Shown here piece after piece: positions 15,266-24,327 of a stretch of 64,000 bases of DNA. Positions within the stretch are counted from its first letter, which is position 1, and each line of letters begins with the position of its first letter. Source of the stretch: Verrucomicrobiota bacterium (GTDB lineage Bacteria; Verrucomicrobiota; Verrucomicrobiia; Limisphaerales; UBA9464); NCBI GenBank assembly GCA_017309115.1, contig JAFLEF010000019.1, positions 56,751-120,750 on the forward strand, written 5' to 3'. The notes beneath the pieces are model-generated. The model was not told where the DNA came from. It worked only from the letters and a program-made list of their open reading frames with translations, and did not search any database. The position numbers were made by a program, and so were the translations under genes.

Positions 15266-18200
15266 CTAGGGAAAGTACTTGAAGAACCGAACGCTGTTCG
15301 TGGACGGACGCGGCACGCGAATATGAGTGCCTTCCATCGAACCAATCAGCAGCGGAAAGGCAGGCGTCCACGGGCCTCCCGGGCTGGGACTTTCCTGGAT
15401 ACGCCACCATGGCATTTCTTCCGGTACTAGGACCAGGGCCTCAGAGTCAATGGTGGTGCCCGGCACTGATGCAATCGCTAGTCCATCGCCCTGGGGGTTG
15501 GCAGGTTCCGGCAATACCCACACCCGACACGCGGTGAACCCGCTGAGTTCGGCCCCCTCGGTCGCTTCCATCCGCACCAAGTATTCGCCCGCGGTCCAGT
15601 TTGTGCCTGGAATCCACTTGCTGAGATCCACGGAGGTTTCGCCGTCGCCACGAAGGAAGTGAGCCTCCCACGCCTGTACCGACGCCTCGCTCCACTGAGG
15701 GCCGATCCTCTTCCAGATCCGTCCCCGGACCGTCGCTGGGAAGGCGGTGGATCCGGTGCGCTGAATTGTCACGCGGGCGGAATTCTGTACACAAAAGATG
15801 CCTGTGGATGGAATGCCTGCTTCGGAGGGGTGTTGTGGGAACCACCATCGCGCGGGGTTTCCGACAAGGAAATTCTCATCGTGTGCCGTCCAGACAGCGG
15901 TTGGCCCGTACGTTCGCCTCAAGAACGGAGCGATCGGAGGGAATAGGGTCTCGGTGCCGTCTGGGTGGAGCAGCACGTCATGGACCGGCCAGCAACTCTC
16001 CCAAAGAACCCATGGACTCCGGGTGCATCTTGAGAGCCTCAGGTAGATGTCTCCGTCCGGCAATACGGACCAGCCAGTCAATCTGTGTTCCCAGAGCGGA
16101 TACTGGCTGCCTACGGTTCCATCCGGGGCGATCCGAACGACAAAGTCGGGGGGTTGGGTAACGACTTCGCCTGAGGGGAGAACTTCCCAGCGATAGGGAA
16201 CTGACTCCAGTAGGGGCCGGTAAGTCTGATCCACGGATCCATCCTTCAAGATTCGGACCAATCCTCCGTTCGTACTGCCGAAATAAACCCGGCCTTCGGA
16301 GTCATACGATTGTGGCGGATTCTGAACCCATTGCTCACCCGTTTCGGAACTGGGGTTAAGGGTCAGATCCGAACGCGCTGTGAAGTGGGGATCCATCCGC
16401 CCATCCTGAAGCAACCGGACGACCTCACCGGTCTGTTGGCGGACAAACAGCGTGCCATCGGGTGCCACCACAACCGCCTCCGCATCGCTCCAGACTTGGA
16501 ATGAAGGGTCCCATTGTCCGTCGGGCGACAGACGGCGTAGCCGAGTTCTCCCGCCTTCGAGAAACCTCAGAATCAGCCCAGTATCCGGGCTCAGAAACAC
16601 GTCGCGCGACAGGCCATCCACGACTTCGAGACCGGGAATCGTGAGCATGCCGGTCCCGTTTCCGAAGGAGGCGTCTGGCTGGCCGTCAGGACCTACGCGT
16701 AGCACGACCAGCGAGTTCGGGGAGTCGCCCAGCTGGCCGACGACGCAAAAGGATTGGTTGGGAAGTTCCAAGAATCGAAACCGGGCTAGGTCATGCAGTG
16801 TGATCGGCAGTGAGAATTGGCCGTTACCCTGTCCGATGTCGGGATCGGGAAATCCGTCCGAGTTCAGTCGCAACATGGAGTTTCCTCTCCAAACCAAGGC
16901 CTTCCCAGAGGCCAGCGGGATGACGTGTTTCAAGCCAGGATCGTCTTCACCCCAGTTGTGGTCATGCGGTGCGATCGCAAGCTCCTGTCGCAGCATGGCG
17001 AATTCGTTGTCGACGATCTCGACGCGGGCGGAGAACCAGATCTCATCCGGTGCCTCCGGTTGTCCCGTGAGCACCACCCGAAACGCTCGCGAACCGTCCA
17101 CTTCAAAGTTGTCGTGCAAGCGGATCTCGAAGGATTGCTCGGTCACCCCTTCCTCAAAACGAAGCGTTCCGCTACCTTCCTCAAAATCCACTCCTGGGAC
17201 AGCCGCGCGCGACGAGCTTTCGAGGGCCGCTTCCACGCGATACCGGACTTCGAAGGGGGCTACACGCGCGTTGGGAGGGGTCCGGCTGACCAGAAACCGA
17301 ATCCGCTCGTTCCGCTCGGACACTGCATCCATCAGGTCGGGTTCCGTCCTCACAACCACCCTCACCTCCGGCTCGTCATCCAGGATCGTCACTTGGGTTC
17401 TCTCGGGCACGATGACGGGACTGTCGGGAGCCATCAGGTCCACCGCGAACGCCCGGGAATCGCTCCAGAGGTCATCATCGATGATGGGCACTTCCACGAC
17501 CTTGTTGGTCTCTCCGGCCAGGAAGAGCAGTTCCCCGCTGACTCCCTGGTAGTCCCGTCCGGCCACTGCCGTTCCGTCGCGGGTGGACACCAACAGCCGC
17601 AGGGGTTCCTCGATACGCCGGGTGCGCCGAATGTTGATCCGCGCGATCCGGTCGCTTTCGCGCACCGGGGGGACCTCGACCTCAACGAAACTGCCCCGAA
17701 TTCGGTTGAGCCAGAACGACAGACCTGAGTCCGGGCCGCAGACCACCAGGTCGGGAGAGCCATCGCCATTGAGGTCACCCGCCGCCAACGTGCTCAGGAT
17801 GCCTGGCGGACTCAGCGGACTTCCCGGAAGGGTGCCGGCCTGCCCGGCACCGGTCTGCCCAACACCAGTGAGCAGTCCCACGTAGGAATGTTCGTTGAGG
17901 ACGGCGAGATCCGGGTAGCCGTCCCGGTTCAGGTCCACGGGGACCACCATGCGCGGGAACGATGCCCCGGCGTGGTAGGTTTTGACCTTCTCGAAGGCGC
18001 CATCGCCCTTGCTGCGGAAGGCAGTGACACCCTCTGACAGAGTATCGGCGCTGATCAGGTCCAGATTGCCGTCGCGGTCCAAGTCCGCCACCGCCACGTC
18101 AAAGGGTTGCGATCCCACGGGGAGCAGGGAGCTCCGGAAGGAGCCGTCCTTTTGGTTCAGAAACACGCGCAGGGCATCGTCACCCCGGAGCGCCACGGCA

Positions 18201-19261
18201 AAATCGACGGTGCCATTCTGGTCGAAGTCGCCCACGGCCAGCCCCCAGGGATTCTTCCCGGCCAGGAACGGGGAACCGGGGCTCTCCCGAAATCCACCCC
18301 GGCCGTCTCCCAGCAGCAGCGACAGCGTGCCGTCGCCGTAGTTCGAAACGAGCAAGTCCGGCCAGGTGTCTCCGTTGAAGTCGGACACACGAACAGCCCG
18401 TGGTTCGACGCCCGTGGGCATCGCGACGCCCGTTGCCGCCAGTCCACCCTGGCCGTCGCCCTTCAGGAACGTGATGGCGTTATCCATCCGGTTGACCGCG
18501 AGCACATCGGGCAGGTCATCGCCGTCGAGATCCGCCACGGCCAGCGCAAACGGCAGCTTGCCGGCGGGAAACGGTGATCCCGGGGCCGGGGCAAACCAGC
18601 CATTGGTCCGCCCTAACAGGACGGCCACCGCATGGTCGGCCTCCAGGGCCACCATGACATCGGCCCGTCCATCCCGATTGAGATCGGCAATGATTGGCGC
18701 AACTGGGCGGGCACCCACCATTTCGGTATGGCTAGGCTGAGGCGAGAAAATCGCCCGCCCGCTCTGAGCGTCGTCATCAAGGAAGTAAACCGTCACCAAC
18801 AGGGACGTCTCCATCAATCCATCGTTATTGCGGATCAGCGTGTCCGGTGACACGGCGGAGACCTCGAAGATAATGGTCTGCTGGCCCTCCGGAATCGAAT
18901 CCGGAATCAACTGAATCGGAATCTGTTCACCGGATCCGCTCGGCAGTCGGCGGACGGAATAGACGCCGTCGATGGGCACAAAGTCCTCGCCGGGCACCGC
19001 GGTGCCGCGGTCGGTGGACCGCACCCTTACTTTGGCCGCCTCCCCCTGAGTGACGGGGATACTAAGCCAAATGCCTCCCCGCGCTTCGTCTCCGCCTTGG
19101 ATCCACGGGTAGGCGCTAATCCCCATGGGCCACACGATGGTCGCCTCCGCGGCCGCGGCGGCCGGCGGTAACAGCCCTGCCAGCAAACAGACAAGCCACG
19201 CAGCGAAGAGCACACGGCGGACGAAGTTGAGTGAGGAATCGAGAATTGTTAGAGCAGTCAC
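15266..19261 (-). CDS. Secreted Calx-beta / FG-GAP / delta-60-like protein, paralog 2
   Basis: This is a 1331-residue protein if translated from the GTG at 19261. I prefer that start because it lies 7 nt after a conserved element, as in the sister genes; a TTG at 19288 is also in frame but falls inside the element. A signal peptide follows at about residues 12-38 (VRRVLFAAWLVCLLAGLLPP). Modules: a first Calx-beta (about 30-135), seven FG-GAP repeats (about 165-500; DLNRDGRADVM, DFNGDTWPDLL, DLDRDGNLDLI), two more Calx-beta domains (about 505-720), a delta-60-like propeller (about 730-1080) with the C-x10-C pair, and the C-terminal module ending FFKYFP. It is a paralog of 10438-13740 with an extra N-terminal and an extra central Calx-beta domain. 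It is likely a Ca2+-binding surface or matrix protein. Confidence 0.87.
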   Translation of the reverse strand: MTALTILDSSLNFVRRVLFAAWLVCLLAGLLPPAAAAAEATIVWPMGISAYPWIQGGDEARGGIWLSIPVTQGEAAKVRVRSTDRGTAVPGEDFVPIDGVYSVRRLPSGSGEQIPIQLIPDSIPEGQQTIIFEVSAVSPDTLIRNNDGLMETSLLVTVYFLDDDAQSGRAIFSPQPSHTEMVGARPVAPIIADLNRDGRADVMVALEADHAVAVLLGRTNGWFAPAPGSPFPAGKLPFALAVADLDGDDLPDVLAVNRMDNAITFLKGDGQGGLAATGVAMPTGVEPRAVRVSDFNGDTWPDLLVSNYGDGTLSLLLGDGRGGFRESPGSPFLAGKNPWGLAVGDFDQNGTVDFAVALRGDDALRVFLNQKDGSFRSSLLPVGSQPFDVAVADLDRDGNLDLISADTLSEGVTAFRSKGDGAFEKVKTYHAGASFPRMVVPVDLNRDGYPDLAVLNEHSYVGLLTGVGQTGAGQAGTLPGSPLSPPGILSTLAAGDLNGDGSPDLVVCGPDSGLSFWLNRIRGSFVEVEVPPVRESDRIARINIRRTRRIEEPLRLLVSTRDGTAVAGRDYQGVSGELLFLAGETNKVVEVPIIDDDLWSDSRAFAVDLMAPDSPVIVPERTQVTILDDEPEVRVVVRTEPDLMDAVSERNERIRFLVSRTPPNARVAPFEVRYRVEAALESSSRAAVPGVDFEEGSGTLRFEEGVTEQSFEIRLHDNFEVDGSRAFRVVLTGQPEAPDEIWFSARVEIVDNEFAMLRQELAIAPHDHNWGEDDPGLKHVIPLASGKALVWRGNSMLRLNSDGFPDPDIGQGNGQFSLPITLHDLARFRFLELPNQSFCVVGQLGDSPNSLVVLRVGPDGQPDASFGNGTGMLTIPGLEVVDGLSRDVFLSPDTGLILRFLEGGRTRLRRLSPDGQWDPSFQVWSDAEAVVVAPDGTLFVRQQTGEVVRLLQDGRMDPHFTARSDLTLNPSSETGEQWVQNPPQSYDSEGRVYFGSTNGGLVRILKDGSVDQTYRPLLESVPYRWEVLPSGEVVTQPPDFVVRIAPDGTVGSQYPLWEHRLTGWSVLPDGDIYLRLSRCTRSPWVLWESCWPVHDVLLHPDGTETLFPPIAPFLRRTYGPTAVWTAHDENFLVGNPARWWFPQHPSEAGIPSTGIFCVQNSARVTIQRTGSTAFPATVRGRIWKRIGPQWSEASVQAWEAHFLRGDGETSVDLSKWIPGTNWTAGEYLVRMEATEGAELSGFTACRVWVLPEPANPQGDGLAIASVPGTTIDSEALVLVPEEMPWWRIQESPSPGGPWTPAFPLLIGSMEGTHIRVPRPSTNSVRFFKYFP

Positions 19262-19268
19262 ACTCTCG

Positions 19269-19296
19269 TCTTCGAATTCCACGGCCAATGGTCACA
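19269..19296 (-). promoter_or_regulatory. Conserved bipartite promoter-like element, copy 5
   Basis: The minus strand reads TGTGAC, 12 nt, AATTCGAAGA, then 7 nt to a GTG codon at 19261. It is the closest to consensus and decides the start of the downstream gene. Confidence 0.62.
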
Positions 19297-19316
19297 TGCA
19301 CTCAGTGGAGTTTCCC

Positions 19317-20042
19317 TCACGGCACGTCGTAGCCGGTCTTCACGTCGTCGCCGGTGTTGGGGGATCCCCGGTTCACCCGGCCGTCGGGTCCGTAGAAGAA
19401 CCAACTCCAGTCGTACCTCATGCCAAAGTGGGGATTGCGGAAGACCACGCGCAGCTTGTCGGCATGGCCATCCAGAAAGACGCCGTTGATGAGGGGTTGC
19501 CCCTTGGGCAATTGATCGTGGGAACGGGTGTAGTGGGTGTCCACGATGTCATTGAAGAGCATTTGGCCGGAGGGCCGGACGAAGTGTGACTCCTTGAGCG
19601 TGTCGTGGGTGAGCGTGTTCCAGGCGACGACCCAGCGGTACGGATACGACACCAAGTCGTTGGTGAGACGGGGAATCTTCCCCCGAAGGATCTTGTCGGC
19701 TGGGCAGCGCCAGGAGCGGCCGTCTCCCAGCTTCAGCAGCGATGGAATGCCGCCGTAGAGAACCGTCGCGTCGCTGTTTCGTTCGAGGGAGGCGTAGTCA
19801 TCGCGGCGTCCCCCGTAGGCCATCATGGTGGGCACGCGTCCGGCGTGGTCGTCGAGGTAGAGGGAGGAAGCGAGGCCGACCTGGCGCAGGTTGTTGAGGC
19901 AGGCGACGCGATCGCCCTGCAATTTGGCGCGGGACAGCGCAGGAAGCAGGAGCCCGGCGAGGATCGCGATGATGGCGACGACGACGAGCAGTTCGATTAG
20001 GGTGAAGGCGCGGGAAGCTTGGGAGGAGGCTGGGAGATGCAT
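19317..20042 (-). CDS. Type II pseudopilin-like protein (prepilin N-methylation motif)
   Basis: This protein has 241 residues. The N-terminus has a class III prepilin signal: a short leader to Ala12, then [18 protein letters not shown] with Phe13 as the processed residue and Glu17 at +5, followed by [10 protein letters not shown]. The body ([37 protein letters not shown], the WFFYGPDG tail) is the DUF1559/H-X9-DG-type pseudopilin that is expanded in Planctomycetes and Verrucomicrobia. Such proteins are cleaved and methylated by PilD-like peptidases and build short fibres or the secretion pseudopilus. It lies between the kinase and the FG-GAP gene, with a truncated copy at 13797-13960. The ATG is 10 nt after a conserved element that also contributes GGGGAGG, a possible but very close Shine-Dalgarno sequence. 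Confidence 0.88.
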   Translation of the reverse strand: MHLPASSQASRAFTLIELLVVVAIIAILAGLLLPALSRAKLQGDRVACLNNLRQVGLASSLYLDDHAGRVPTMMAYGGRRDDYASLERNSDATVLYGGIPSLLKLGDGRSWRCPADKILRGKIPRLTNDLVSYPYRWVVAWNTLTHDTLKESHFVRPSGQMLFNDIVDTHYTRSHDQLPKGQPLINGVFLDGHADKLRVVFRNPHFGMRYDWSWFFYGPDGRVNRGSPNTGDDVKTGYDVP

Positions 20043-20052
20043 ACACCTCCCC

Positions 20053-20080
20053 TCTACGAATTCCGTGGGGACCCGTCACC
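20053..20080 (-). promoter_or_regulatory. Conserved bipartite promoter-like element, copy 6
   Basis: The minus strand reads GGTGAC, 12 nt, AATTCGTAGA, then 10 nt to the pseudopilin ATG at 20042. It lacks the leading T of TGTGAC but keeps the spacer and the core. Confidence 0.55.
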
Positions 20081-20094
20081 TGGGTCCAGTTCGG

Positions 20095-23000
20095 TCAGGG
20101 CTCGACCGTGATCGCGACGAGGAAGGGGACCACCGCGTAGCCTTCCGCCACCAGGTCCATGGAGACGATCTCCCGATCAGGATGCGGGTTGTCCCACGCG
20201 CGATGATAGAGCCTGACCTTGTGATCGCGCCGTTTCGACCAACTGGTCTCGCCTTCCCACGCGACACTGCCCGCATCGCAACGGCTGAACAGGAACCCGC
20301 TCCACCATTCCCCGATATCGACGCCACTGCGGAGAGGAAGCTCGGCCGTGGAGCCGTCGGCATAGTGGAGGCGATAGAATCCGGCCTGTTCCCCGGCGTG
20401 ATCTCCGAAATGAGCGGAATGGAGGAAGTGCAGGCGTTTGCCGTGCCGTCTGACGGGGATGTTGAGGACTTCCCGGCCGACTCGCCAACGGCGGAAGGGT
20501 TCTCGCCCGACACGGCCGGTGGTAACTACGCCCCGGATGTCCCATTGTACGCCGTCGAGCTCATGGACTCCGGGCTGAAGGGCGTCCAGAGTGTCCTCGA
20601 ATTCCTCGTAGCGGTTGGCGGGGATCCATCCGGAATCGAGGTGGCCGTTGTAGGCCTGGGTGAGGTCCACGCACGGATCGGGTGTGGCCGGATCGCGTTG
20701 GGGCCAGAAGCTGCGGTCTTCGGGGCGATCGGGTTCCGGGAGATCGGGGCGGGCGTTGCGTGCCTGTTGCCAGCGTTCCTCACGAAGCGTCGCTGCGGCG
20801 ATCTGTAGGCCGGCGGCGGGATTTCCCTGACCCAGTCGCCGCAGTTCGGCGTCGCGCCACGGCAGGACGCTGTGGAGTTCGACGCCGCAAAGAGTAGGTT
20901 CTGAGCCCAGCACGGCGCGCTGGAGGATGCTCCTTTGGGGGTCATAGCCCAGGTTCCAGCTGCTGCCTTCGCCTCGGTCGAGGACAACCAGCGATTGGCC
21001 GGAATGGCCGTCGCACACCTCAAAGGCGTGGAGTCCGCTTCCTGTCGAGCTCTCCATGGTCTGCAGGATGAGGCGGCTGCCGTCCGGGGTGAATAACAGG
21101 TCGCTGGCGGCGAGGGAGCGGATGCGGGCGCGTGCCGTCAGGTTCCATGAGGGCACAGTGCGGATCTCCAGCCAGCCGTCGAGGCGCACCGATGCCATCC
21201 TCCGGCCATCCGCGCTGAAGGCAGTGCACATGTGGTGCTGGTCCTTGCTTGTGGCGTGTTCGAGGAAACGATGGACGCAGTCTCCCGACGCCGTGTCGAA
21301 GACGCCCCCTCCATCAACCCCGCCGGAGATAGCGAGCCAGCGCCCGTTCGGGCTGAACTGGAGCATCCACGGGTAGCGATTGGAGGAGACGTTAAACCGG
21401 TGAAGCAGGCTCCCCGTATTTCCATCCCATAGACAGACCTGGCCGCGAGTGCTGGCGGCGACCTTGCTGCCGTCGGGTTGGATGGCCAGCGCCCATCCGG
21501 GGCCCTCCAATCCGCGGAACGAGCGTTCAATGCGCCCCTCAGGCATGCGCCAGCGATGGACGCGCCGGTCGGCGGCACTGGTGAACAAGCTTCGGCCGTC
21601 CGGGGTCCACGCCAGATCAGCCACGAACCATTGGTGCCCCGGAAGGAATCCTTCGCGCCGGCCTGATACCGAGTCCCAGAGGGCGATGGTGCCGTCTCGC
21701 GAACCGGTGGCCAACTGGCGACCGTCGGGTCGGGTGGCTCCCGACGTGACGGGATACTCGCCCTGGAAACGCCGATCCACCGTGGGTAATCCCCACACCA
21801 CCACGCGGGGCGCTCCGACTGTCGAGCGGAAGACGGCCCCGGCCCAATGCCCGTTGCGAGTGCGGACCAGGCTGCCCTCGTTGACAATCGCGTCCGTGGG
21901 CAGAGATGCGGATACTTCGCCGGAGGACCAGTCCCAAAGATGAATGAGCCAGTCGTTGGCCGAGCTCATCAGGGCGGCATTGGGACCGCCGCGACCGACG
22001 ATGCGGGCGGCCTGAGTGCTGGAGGGCATCCGTAGGCCGGTTTCCAGATTCCAGAACGCGAGCCGGCCCGGGGCCGACATCAGAGTGGCCATCCGGGTCC
22101 CATCGTCGGAAAGCGCGGCCCACCAGACCCACGAGGGAGTTCCCTCGATCGGGGACTGAAACCGCGGAGTGGCACTACCGACCATCCAGGCGCCGGCCTT
22201 TCCATCGGGTTCAACCGCCGCGTAGGCCGTGGCGTCGTGATTGAATTCGACCCGGTTGAAGCGAAATCCGGGCCGCGGGAAGGTGTCCACGCGCGAACCG
22301 TCGCGGGTGTTCCAGACGGTCCACTGCAGGCCATGGTCGGCGGCCCGTGATTGGGCGAAGATCCGGGTTCCCGACCGGGAAAAGTTGGCCCATTCAAAGA
22401 TATGTCCGGGGTCCGGATCGAGCCGGAAGCTGACTTCCCCAGAAACGGAGGAACGGACGGTGACGGGACCGTCTTCCGAGACCGTGAGCAGCAGGTCCTC
22501 TTCGGGATGGAAGTGAATTGAGCGCGGCTTCTGGGCGGTCGGATCATGGATTGCGATCTGCTCCCAGGTGCCGCAGCGGAAGAGGCGAAACCCGGGTCCG
22601 GGCCCGGCGACACCGAGGGTTCGGCCGGCCGGATCGAAGTCAGCGGCGGGGACGGGTTGCAAAGGTGAGCCGAGGCGGAAGGCGACCTTGGAATCCGGCA
22701 GGTTGACCACCTCGAGCTCGCCTTCGGAGCCGGCAGCGAACCACTGGCCGTTTTCGGAGAGGGCACCCCAGACCGACGAGTACTCGTTATCGGCCACGTC
22801 GTTGGTCAAGACCACGACGCTGCGATGGATGGTGTGGGCCTTGGCCATGAGGCGACCCCATTCTACGTGGCGGAAGCGGTCGGGTTGCTGCAGTAACCGC
22901 TCCCGGGCGGCGGAAAGATTGCCGGCCTCGATGCTGTTCTCGGCGAATTCGAGGGCCGCCCGGTAGTCGCGGGCGAGAACGGACTCGCGTTCGGCCAGGG

Positions 23001-24096
23001 CGACGCGCGCCTGCCAGAGGGTTGAGGCAAGGCCTGCCACGAGGGCCAGCACCAGGGCGCTCACTAGGGGTCGGCGCCTGATCCACCGGCGGACTTGGCC
23101 AGGCCAGGTGGCAGGACGGGCGACGACTGTTTCACCGTTCAACCAGCGATCGAGGTCGTCGGCGAGCGCTCCAGCGCTGTCGTAGCGGGCCGACGGGTCC
23201 TTCTCCAGACAACGGAGGCAGATGGCCTCGAGATCGGCATCGACTTCCGGGGCCGCGGGTCGAATTCGCGCCGGTTCCTCGTCCGCGACCCGGCGGAGCA
23301 CTTCCAGGGTGGACCCGCCTTGGAAGGGTGGGCGGCCGGTCAGCAGTTCGTAAAGAATGGCCCCAAGACCATAGACATCGGCAGGGACTCCGGCCTGACG
23401 GGCCCGTCCGTCGGCCTGCTCCGGCGCCATGTACGCGGGAGTGCCGAGCACGGTGGTCGACAGGGTGAGTTCGCTGTCGCTTCCGGACAGTTTGGCGAGG
23501 CCGAAGTCGGCCACATGGGCAAGGCCCTCCGCGTCGAGCAGCAGATTGGACGGTTTGATGTCGCGATGGAGAACGCCGCGCTGGTGGGCGTGGTGGACGG
23601 CGCGAGCGGCGGTTGCGATGAGGCGCGCTGACTCTTGGGGTGTGAAGCGACGACGGCGCAGGGCATCGGCGAGGCTGCCGTGTTCGAAGTAGCGGAGGGT
23701 CAGGAAGGGCGAGCCCGCATGGCGACCGACCTCGTACAATGGAACGATGTGGGGGTGCTCAAGCCGACCCACGGCTTCGGCCTCGATCCGCAATCGTTCG
23801 AAGGCGTCCCGACGGGTGAGGGCGGCGCCGGTGAGGGTTTTGAGGGCGACGATCCGGTTAACGGACCGTTGGAACGCTTTGAAGACGATGCCGGTTCCGC
23901 CCCGGCCCAGCTCGCCGAGGATTTCGAAGCCGCCGATTTCGGTGGGAGTTTCCTGGGTTTCGGGGAGATCGGGAAGGTCCTCAGGGTCGTCCCGAAGGGC
24001 CGATCGAAGCAGGCAGGTGGCGCAGTTGCCGCCGGCGTGGTTTGCGGGGAGGGGCCGCTGGCAGCGTGGACACGACTGGGAGGGTTCCGTGGGCAT
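20095..24096 (-). CDS. Membrane Ser/Thr protein kinase with WD40 propeller
   Basis: This protein has 1333 residues from the ATG at 24096, which opens the usual zinc-ribbon-like N-terminus (CPRC at 9-12, CATC at 25-28). Kinase domain at about 58-330: glycine loop GRGGTGIVFK, Lys86 in VALKTL, HRDIKPSNLLLD near 180, DFGLAK and GTPAYMAPEQ, so all catalytic residues are present. A single membrane helix lies near 345-365 (VSALVLALVAGLAS), then WD40-type repeats to about 1090 (SGATRPDGRQLATGSRDG, ALWDS) and a C-terminal beta-rich region. The topology puts the kinase in the cytoplasm and the propeller outside. The adjacent ECF sigma factor, transcribed the same way upstream, is the expected partner; kinase-linked ECF groups are known in Planctomycetes and Verrucomicrobia. 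The regulatory signal is unknown. Confidence 0.9.
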   Translation of the reverse strand: MPTEPSQSCPRCQRPLPANHAGGNCATCLLRSALRDDPEDLPDLPETQETPTEIGGFEILGELGRGGTGIVFKAFQRSVNRIVALKTLTGAALTRRDAFERLRIEAEAVGRLEHPHIVPLYEVGRHAGSPFLTLRYFEHGSLADALRRRRFTPQESARLIATAARAVHHAHQRGVLHRDIKPSNLLLDAEGLAHVADFGLAKLSGSDSELTLSTTVLGTPAYMAPEQADGRARQAGVPADVYGLGAILYELLTGRPPFQGGSTLEVLRRVADEEPARIRPAAPEVDADLEAICLRCLEKDPSARYDSAGALADDLDRWLNGETVVARPATWPGQVRRWIRRRPLVSALVLALVAGLASTLWQARVALAERESVLARDYRAALEFAENSIEAGNLSAARERLLQQPDRFRHVEWGRLMAKAHTIHRSVVVLTNDVADNEYSSVWGALSENGQWFAAGSEGELEVVNLPDSKVAFRLGSPLQPVPAADFDPAGRTLGVAGPGPGFRLFRCGTWEQIAIHDPTAQKPRSIHFHPEEDLLLTVSEDGPVTVRSSVSGEVSFRLDPDPGHIFEWANFSRSGTRIFAQSRAADHGLQWTVWNTRDGSRVDTFPRPGFRFNRVEFNHDATAYAAVEPDGKAGAWMVGSATPRFQSPIEGTPSWVWWAALSDDGTRMATLMSAPGRLAFWNLETGLRMPSSTQAARIVGRGGPNAALMSSANDWLIHLWDWSSGEVSASLPTDAIVNEGSLVRTRNGHWAGAVFRSTVGAPRVVVWGLPTVDRRFQGEYPVTSGATRPDGRQLATGSRDGTIALWDSVSGRREGFLPGHQWFVADLAWTPDGRSLFTSAADRRVHRWRMPEGRIERSFRGLEGPGWALAIQPDGSKVAASTRGQVCLWDGNTGSLLHRFNVSSNRYPWMLQFSPNGRWLAISGGVDGGGVFDTASGDCVHRFLEHATSKDQHHMCTAFSADGRRMASVRLDGWLEIRTVPSWNLTARARIRSLAASDLLFTPDGSRLILQTMESSTGSGLHAFEVCDGHSGQSLVVLDRGEGSSWNLGYDPQRSILQRAVLGSEPTLCGVELHSVLPWRDAELRRLGQGNPAAGLQIAAATLREERWQQARNARPDLPEPDRPEDRSFWPQRDPATPDPCVDLTQAYNGHLDSGWIPANRYEEFEDTLDALQPGVHELDGVQWDIRGVVTTGRVGREPFRRWRVGREVLNIPVRRHGKRLHFLHSAHFGDHAGEQAGFYRLHYADGSTAELPLRSGVDIGEWWSGFLFSRCDAGSVAWEGETSWSKRRDHKVRLYHRAWDNPHPDREIVSMDLVAEGYAVVPFLVAITVEP

Positions 24097-24115
24097 CCGG
24101 GCACTGGTGAAGGGT

Positions 24116-24226
24116 TCAGTCAGCCGCAACAGAGAAGCGGCGAGAGGTCCCGGACTGACCTTCAGCGTGTTGTTTCACCACTCCGCCCGTAGCGGGTGAA
24201 CCTTGAACCGGATTCTTCGAAATCAT
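24116..24226 (-). CDS. Possible 36-codon leader ORF ahead of the kinase
   Basis: An ATG lies 8 nt after the conserved element, exactly where the other six copies have the start of a real gene. It opens a 36-residue frame (MISKNPVQ ... RRFSVAAD) that ends 19 nt before the kinase ATG and is in a different frame from it. If the element drives a leaderless transcript this peptide would be translated first and could couple or attenuate kinase translation. It has no recognisable domain and could also be chance. Confidence 0.3.
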   Translation of the reverse strand: MISKNPVQGSPATGGVVKQHAEGQSGTSRRFSVAAD

Positions 24227-24234
24227 TTACGGGA

Positions 24235-24262
24235 TCTTCGGATTCCGCCGGGAATCGTCACA
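24235..24262 (-). promoter_or_regulatory. Conserved bipartite promoter-like element, copy 7
   Basis: The minus strand reads TGTGAC, 12 nt, AATCCGAAGA, then 8 nt to the ATG of the short leader ORF, 138 nt ahead of the kinase start. It lies between the sigma factor and kinase genes, so the kinase may be controlled by its own partner sigma. Confidence 0.6.
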
Positions 24263-24327
24263 TCGGATTCCATTCCAGATCGTGGGATACTGGGGGTGGC
24301 CGGGTGGCATGAGGGGGAGCGGCTGGC

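Noticed and set aside
1884-24262. The TGTGAC box as half of a CRP/FNR-type binding site
   Set aside because: The second half (TCACA-like) is absent in all copies and the 12-nt spacer plus CGAA box is invariant instead. The only cNMP-binding protein in the window has no DNA-binding domain.
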